Source: Xanthomonas sp. DAR 80977 (GTDB lineage: Bacteria > Pseudomonadota > Gammaproteobacteria > Xanthomonadales > Xanthomonadaceae). From it: a DNA stretch of 64,000 nt. Positions within the stretch are counted from its first letter, which is position 1. The number at the start of each line of letters is the position of its first letter. The stretch lies in NCBI RefSeq assembly GCF_041240605.1, contig NZ_CP162487.1, forward strand, positions 4,037,001-4,101,000. Direction: 5' to 3'. Shown here one piece after another: positions 60,677 through 64,000 of the stretch. The translations under genes were made by a program, and so were the position numbers. The notes under the pieces are model-generated. The model was not told the DNA's origin, searched no databases, and saw only the letters and a program-made list of their open reading frames with translations.

Positions 60677-61414
60677 ATGACGACGCTGTTCATCTCCGAC
60701 CTGCACCTGGATCCGGCCCGGCCGGCGATCACCGAGCTGTTCCTGGATTTCCTGCGCGGCGAAGCGCGCCAGGCCGAGGCGCTGTACATCCTCGGCGACC
60801 TGTTCGAGGCCTGGATCGGCGACGACACGCCGTCCGCGGCGGCCGATGCGGTCGCGCTCGAACTGCATGCGCTCGGCGATGCCGGCGTGCCGGTGCTGTT
60901 CATGCACGGCAACCGCGACTTCCTGCTCGGCGCCGACTACGCGCGCCGCGCCGGCATGCGCCTGCTGCCCGATCCGTGCGTGATCGACCTGTACGGCGAG
61001 CCGACGCTGCTGCTGCACGGCGACCTGCTGTGCACCGACGACACCGCCTACCAGGCGTTCCGCGCGCAGACCCGCGACCCGGCGTTCCAGCAGCAGTTCC
61101 TGGCGCAGCCGCTGGCCGCACGCATCGCCTATGCGCAACAGGCGCGCGCCGCCAGCCAGGCGCGCCAGGCGGAGATGAAGCAAGGCGATCGCGCGCAGTT
61201 CGAGACCGTCACCGACGTGGCGCCGGACGAGGTCGTGGCCAGCTTCGCGCGCTACGGCGTGGCGCGGATGATCCATGGCCATACCCATCGCCCCGCGGTG
61301 CACACGCTGCAGGCGAACGGCCGCGACTGCACCCGCATCGTGCTCGGCGACTGGTACGAGCAGGGGTCGGTGCTGCGCGTGGATGCGCAGGGCTGCCAGC
61401 TGCAGCGGCTGTAG
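60677..61414 (+). CDS. lpxH: UDP-2,3-diacylglucosamine hydrolase
   Basis: Makes lipid X in lipid A synthesis at the inner membrane. A 245-residue calcineurin-like phosphoesterase: SDLHLD (Asp8, His10), YILGDLFEAWIGDD, HGNRDFL, LLHGD and IHGHTHRP. TACAAT ends exactly 6 nt before the ATG, so the mRNA may be leaderless. It follows the PAP2 gene with only repeat DNA between. Confidence 0.95.
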   Translation: MTTLFISDLHLDPARPAITELFLDFLRGEARQAEALYILGDLFEAWIGDDTPSAAADAVALELHALGDAGVPVLFMHGNRDFLLGADYARRAGMRLLPDPCVIDLYGEPTLLLHGDLLCTDDTAYQAFRAQTRDPAFQQQFLAQPLAARIAYAQQARAASQARQAEMKQGDRAQFETVTDVAPDEVVASFARYGVARMIHGHTHRPAVHTLQANGRDCTRIVLGDWYEQGSVLRVDAQGCQLQRL

Positions 61415-61454
61415 GCAAGCGACAGCGCGGGGACCGCGCGCGACGCGCTGCCGG

Positions 61455-61970
61455 CTACAGCATGCCGCCGGCGCTGTCGCGGGCGCGCTGCGCATAGCCG
61501 ACGAAATCGCCCTCGGCCGCGTCGTACCACAGGATCGCGCCGGAGCGTTCGACCCGGTAACGGTCTCTGACCGGCGCAGTCTGCGGGTCGCCCGGACAGC
61601 CGTCGCCATGCTTCTCGCGCACCGCGAACTCGATCGCGGCCGGTTCGGTGCTGGCCGGTTCGCTGGTAGCGGGCGACGAGGCGGCGGCGTCATCGGCCGC
61701 AGGTTCCGCATCGCGCTCGGCGGCGTATTGCAGGCACTGCGCGTCGGCATAGACACGGTCGGCCGCCAGACGCGTCTCCAGCATGTCCAGCGCATGGGTC
61801 TCGTCGAACGCCGCCGGCGGCGCAGCGGCTGCGGCGGGCGCGGTTGCCGGTGCGGCAGCGGTCGCCGGCGCCCGTTGCGGCGCGGCCGGCGGATCCGCGG
61901 CCGGACCGCAGCCCATGCTCAACATCGCCAGCGCCAAGGCGGCTGGCACGCCCATGCTCTTCAACATCAT
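61455..61970 (-). CDS. putative lipoprotein of unknown function
   Basis: A 171-residue protein with an N-terminal signal and lipobox LSMGC (Cys21), then an Ala/Pro-rich linker of about 35 residues, and a small globular part ending in YRVERSGAILWYDAAEGDFVGY. A CPGD segment contains one of few cysteines. Nothing identifies a family. ATG at 61970 or 61967 is the start. It is convergent with lpxH and read after the M12-like protease. Confidence 0.7.
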   Translation of the reverse strand: MMLKSMGVPAALALAMLSMGCGPAADPPAAPQRAPATAAAPATAPAAAAAPPAAFDETHALDMLETRLAADRVYADAQCLQYAAERDAEPAADDAAASSPATSEPASTEPAAIEFAVREKHGDGCPGDPQTAPVRDRYRVERSGAILWYDAAEGDFVGYAQRARDSAGGML

Positions 61971-62144
61971 CGCCGATTCCAGGACGGGTGAGCGGTGCAC
62001 GCCCGGCCATGCCGGACACGTCGTCGCGCAGCATAGCCGAAGCCGGACGCCGCGGCGTCCGGCCCTGGAGGTCCGATCGGCAAGCGGGGCATCCCGGCGC
62101 AGGCCTGGCGCGGCCTGCACCGGAGCGCCCCTGGAACGGCTAAC

Positions 62145-63389
62145 TCAACGGAACGCGGCGACCGTCGCCTTGGTGTTGACCAGGACGCGCTGGTTGTCGG
62201 CAGTGCTGGCATTGCCCATCGGCACGCCGCCGTAGGAAATGTTCGGGTTGGACCAGTAGTTCAGCCGCGGGCAGCTGACCGGGCAGTTGTAGGCCATGAT
62301 CGTGCGCCAGCTGTTGCCGTAGCGATAGCCATGGCCGTAGGCGTACGGCGAGGTGCTCGAATCGGTGGCGACGTCGTGGCGCGCGCTCTGCAGGTGGCCG
62401 ATCTCGTGGGCGAAGCTGTAGTAGCCGGTGGCGCAGTCCCAGTACACCGCGGCGAACGCGGTGGCCGCGGTCGAGCCGATGCCCGAGGCCAGGCCGCAAT
62501 AGCTGGCGTTGTCGATGATCAGCACGCCGACGTCGGCGGCCACGCTGTTGCGCGTGGTGTGGATGCTGTCCATGTAGCCGTCGCTGGTGCCGCGGAAGCG
62601 GCTCAGGTCGGTGGTGAAGTCGCCCGACTCGGTATAGCTGGTGGTCTGGTAGCCGGCCAGTTGCATGGTGATGCCGACGTTGCTGTTGGTGTAGCCCTGG
62701 TTGGACTCGGCGACCGCCAGCTGCACCAGCGACTGCATGTTGCCGCCGTAGCTGGTCACCGCCTGGTTGGTGGCCACCACCAGCACGCGGATGGTCGCCG
62801 GCGAGCCGGACGAGGCGGCGGCGGCGGTGGCGCGGTCGTCGACCACGGACTGCGGCATCTGGATGGTCGGCAGCAGCGCGTACTCGGCCGGATGCTCGGC
62901 CGGCATGCGGCTCTCGTCGACCTCGACCAGCACGTGGCCGCCGCCGGCGATCGGGCGCAGGTGGAACAGCGTGCCGTTGCTGCGGATGCTGCCGGTGATG
63001 GTGTCGCCGCTGCGCACCAGGATCGCCGAGTTCAGCGGATCCAGGCCGGAGCGCGCGCGCGCCTTGGCCGCGGCGGCGTTGCCCAGGTTGCCGTACCAGA
63101 TGCTGTTGCCGCCTTCCAGCTGTTCGGTCCTGGTCTGCGTGGCGGTGACGCGCTGGCCCAGCAGGTCCAGTTCCAGCTGCGCCTGCGTGGCGTCCACCGC
63201 GGCGGCGTCCACGCGCACGCTCTGCACCGCGCCGGTGGACGGATTGGCCAGCACGCGACTCAACGCGGGCTCGCCGGGAATGGCCTTGGAAATGTACTGA
63301 CTGCTCTGGAACAGGGGCTTTCCGGCCGCGGAGGCGGAACCGGCGACACACAGGGCAAGCATCGCGGTAAGGCAGCACATCGACTTCAT
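62145..63389 (-). CDS. secreted metzincin-like zinc protease (M12-type)
   Basis: A 414-residue exported protein: signal peptide (about 1-22, SASA), a pro-region to about residue 190, then a zinc-protease core. The motif HEIGHLQSARHD (His328, Glu329, His332, His338) fits HExxHxxGxxHD except that Ser335 replaces the usual Gly. A Met-turn (TIMAYNCP) follows. The preceding YYSFA segment and a final ATVAAF also fit reprolysin-like enzymes. GGGAG precedes the ATG. The substrate is unknown; a secreted nutrient-acquiring or virulence enzyme is plausible in a plant-associated species. Confidence 0.82.
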   Translation of the reverse strand: MKSMCCLTAMLALCVAGSASAAGKPLFQSSQYISKAIPGEPALSRVLANPSTGAVQSVRVDAAAVDATQAQLELDLLGQRVTATQTRTEQLEGGNSIWYGNLGNAAAAKARARSGLDPLNSAILVRSGDTITGSIRSNGTLFHLRPIAGGGHVLVEVDESRMPAEHPAEYALLPTIQMPQSVVDDRATAAAASSGSPATIRVLVVATNQAVTSYGGNMQSLVQLAVAESNQGYTNSNVGITMQLAGYQTTSYTESGDFTTDLSRFRGTSDGYMDSIHTTRNSVAADVGVLIIDNASYCGLASGIGSTAATAFAAVYWDCATGYYSFAHEIGHLQSARHDVATDSSTSPYAYGHGYRYGNSWRTIMAYNCPVSCPRLNYWSNPNISYGGVPMGNASTADNQRVLVNTKATVAAFR

Positions 63390-63716
63390 GTCGTACTCCC
63401 AGGGGGTGGTGAGAAGAGACGGAGCGTCGTCCCCTCGCGCGGAAGGCGTCGGGCGCGGCGCACGGGGATTCCGATTAGCCGCTCAGCCGGCATTCAGCGC
63501 AAGCAACAAAACCCACCGCGTTGCCACTCAGAGATGGCCATTCCAGTCCGCGCTGTGATCGCCGTCGATACTTGCGCGGTCGCAGCGCAGGCGCGGCCGC
63601 GGCCGCGGCGTGGGCGCCTCTGCATCGCGCAGCGGCGTGGGATCCGGGAGCAGGAAGACGGCCTCGCCCGCTCGTGCGGCAGGATCGCGTAGCGCTCGCA
63701 ACGGCGGCGCGGCGCC
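63390..63716. other. 327-bp gap upstream of the M12-like protease
   Basis: No gene or repeat was recognised. It must hold the protease promoter, which could not be picked out. The partial DUF455 gene ends at its right side on the same strand. Confidence 0.5.
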
Positions 63717-64000
63717 TCAGCCGGCCTGGCGCTGCAACGCCAGCAGCTCGTCCTCGTCGAAGCCGGCCAGCAGCCGCGCCTGCAGGTTGAACGGGCCGTG
63801 CAGATAGCCGCCGGCGTATTCGCGCAGCAGCTCGGCGAAACGGGCGCGCGGCTCGATGCCGGCGCGCGCGCAATACCAGCGGTACCAGCGCGAACCGGCG
63901 GCGACGTGCGCCACTTCCTCGCGCAGGATCAGCTCCAGGATCGCGACGGTGGCGTCGTCACCGAGCGCGCGCAGCTTCACGATCATGCCCGGGGTCACGT
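63717..64000 (-). CDS. DUF455 family ferritin-like protein, 3' part
   Basis: The C-terminal 94 or so residues of a protein that continues beyond the right edge. ELILREEVAHVAAGSRWYRWYC is typical of DUF455 proteins, a ferritin-like helical-bundle family whose acidic and His residues could bind iron. The C-terminus is GFDEDELLALQRQAG. No start is visible. Confidence 0.78.
   Translation of the reverse strand, partial: VTPGMIVKLRALGDDATVAILELILREEVAHVAAGSRWYRWYCARAGIEPRARFAELLREYAGGYLHGPFNLQARLLAGFDEDELLALQRQAG

Overview
The window is a gene-dense, very GC-rich chromosomal segment whose gene content and order fit the Xanthomonadaceae, most likely Xanthomonas or a close relative. The evidence is the yceD-rpmF-fabH-fabD-fabG-acpP-fabF-pabB-mltG-tmk-holB run, the dnaX-ybaB-recR cluster, the tig-clpP-clpX-lon-hup-ppiD chain, phoBR next to ppk-ppx, and intergenic repeats built on GGGATTC/GGGATTG units. 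No prophage, insertion sequence, CRISPR array, rRNA operon or plasmid function was seen. The genus assignment is inference; no database search was run.

Layout. 1-9863 (minus): lipid synthesis operon, then pabB, mltG, tmk and the start of holB, all read leftward. 9987-10559: yceF-type maf. 10570-15290 (minus): three envelope glycosyltransferase-type membrane genes. 15328-19706 (plus): moxR, DUF58, transglutaminase and Slp-lipoprotein operon. 19827-23163 (minus): HIT protein, recR, ybaB, dnaX. 23403-23700 (plus): tRNA-Ser(GGA) and the SRP RNA. 23832-27961 (minus): a tightly overlapped operon kdkA, MBL hydrolase, moaA, DUF4440, moaC, moaD, moaE, with a GT9 heptosyltransferase-like gene divergent. 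29229-35148: small envelope genes, tRNA-Ser(CGA), PP2C phosphatase, dnaQ, rnhA, a methyltransferase, gloB and mltD. 35149-35778: a 630-bp repeat-bearing gap. 35779-44957 (minus): ppiD, three tRNAs, hup, lon, clpX, clpP, tig. 45161-48090: tRNA genes flanking a divergent regulator/S41-protease pair with an AT-rich operator. 48245-52859: Bax-inhibitor protein, NAD-isocitrate dehydrogenase, an AhpD-like/glutaredoxin pair and a BepA-like M48 protease. 52942-58711: phoB, phoR, ppk, ppx. 58911-61414: GT4 glycosyltransferase, PAP2 phosphatase, lpxH. 61455-64000 (minus): a lipoprotein, a secreted metzincin-like protease and a partial DUF455 gene.

Most genes are core housekeeping. Three points deserve attention. 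First, five unrelated genes (lpxH, kdkA, the winged-helix regulator, a methyltransferase and ppx) carry a -10-like hexamer 6-7 nt upstream of their start codon, as expected for leaderless transcripts. Second, a heat-shock-like promoter for lon lies inside the clpX terminator hairpin. Third, two accessory modules have no obvious described function: the three-gene GT-C/GT2 operon and the operator-controlled S41 protease pair between tRNA genes.
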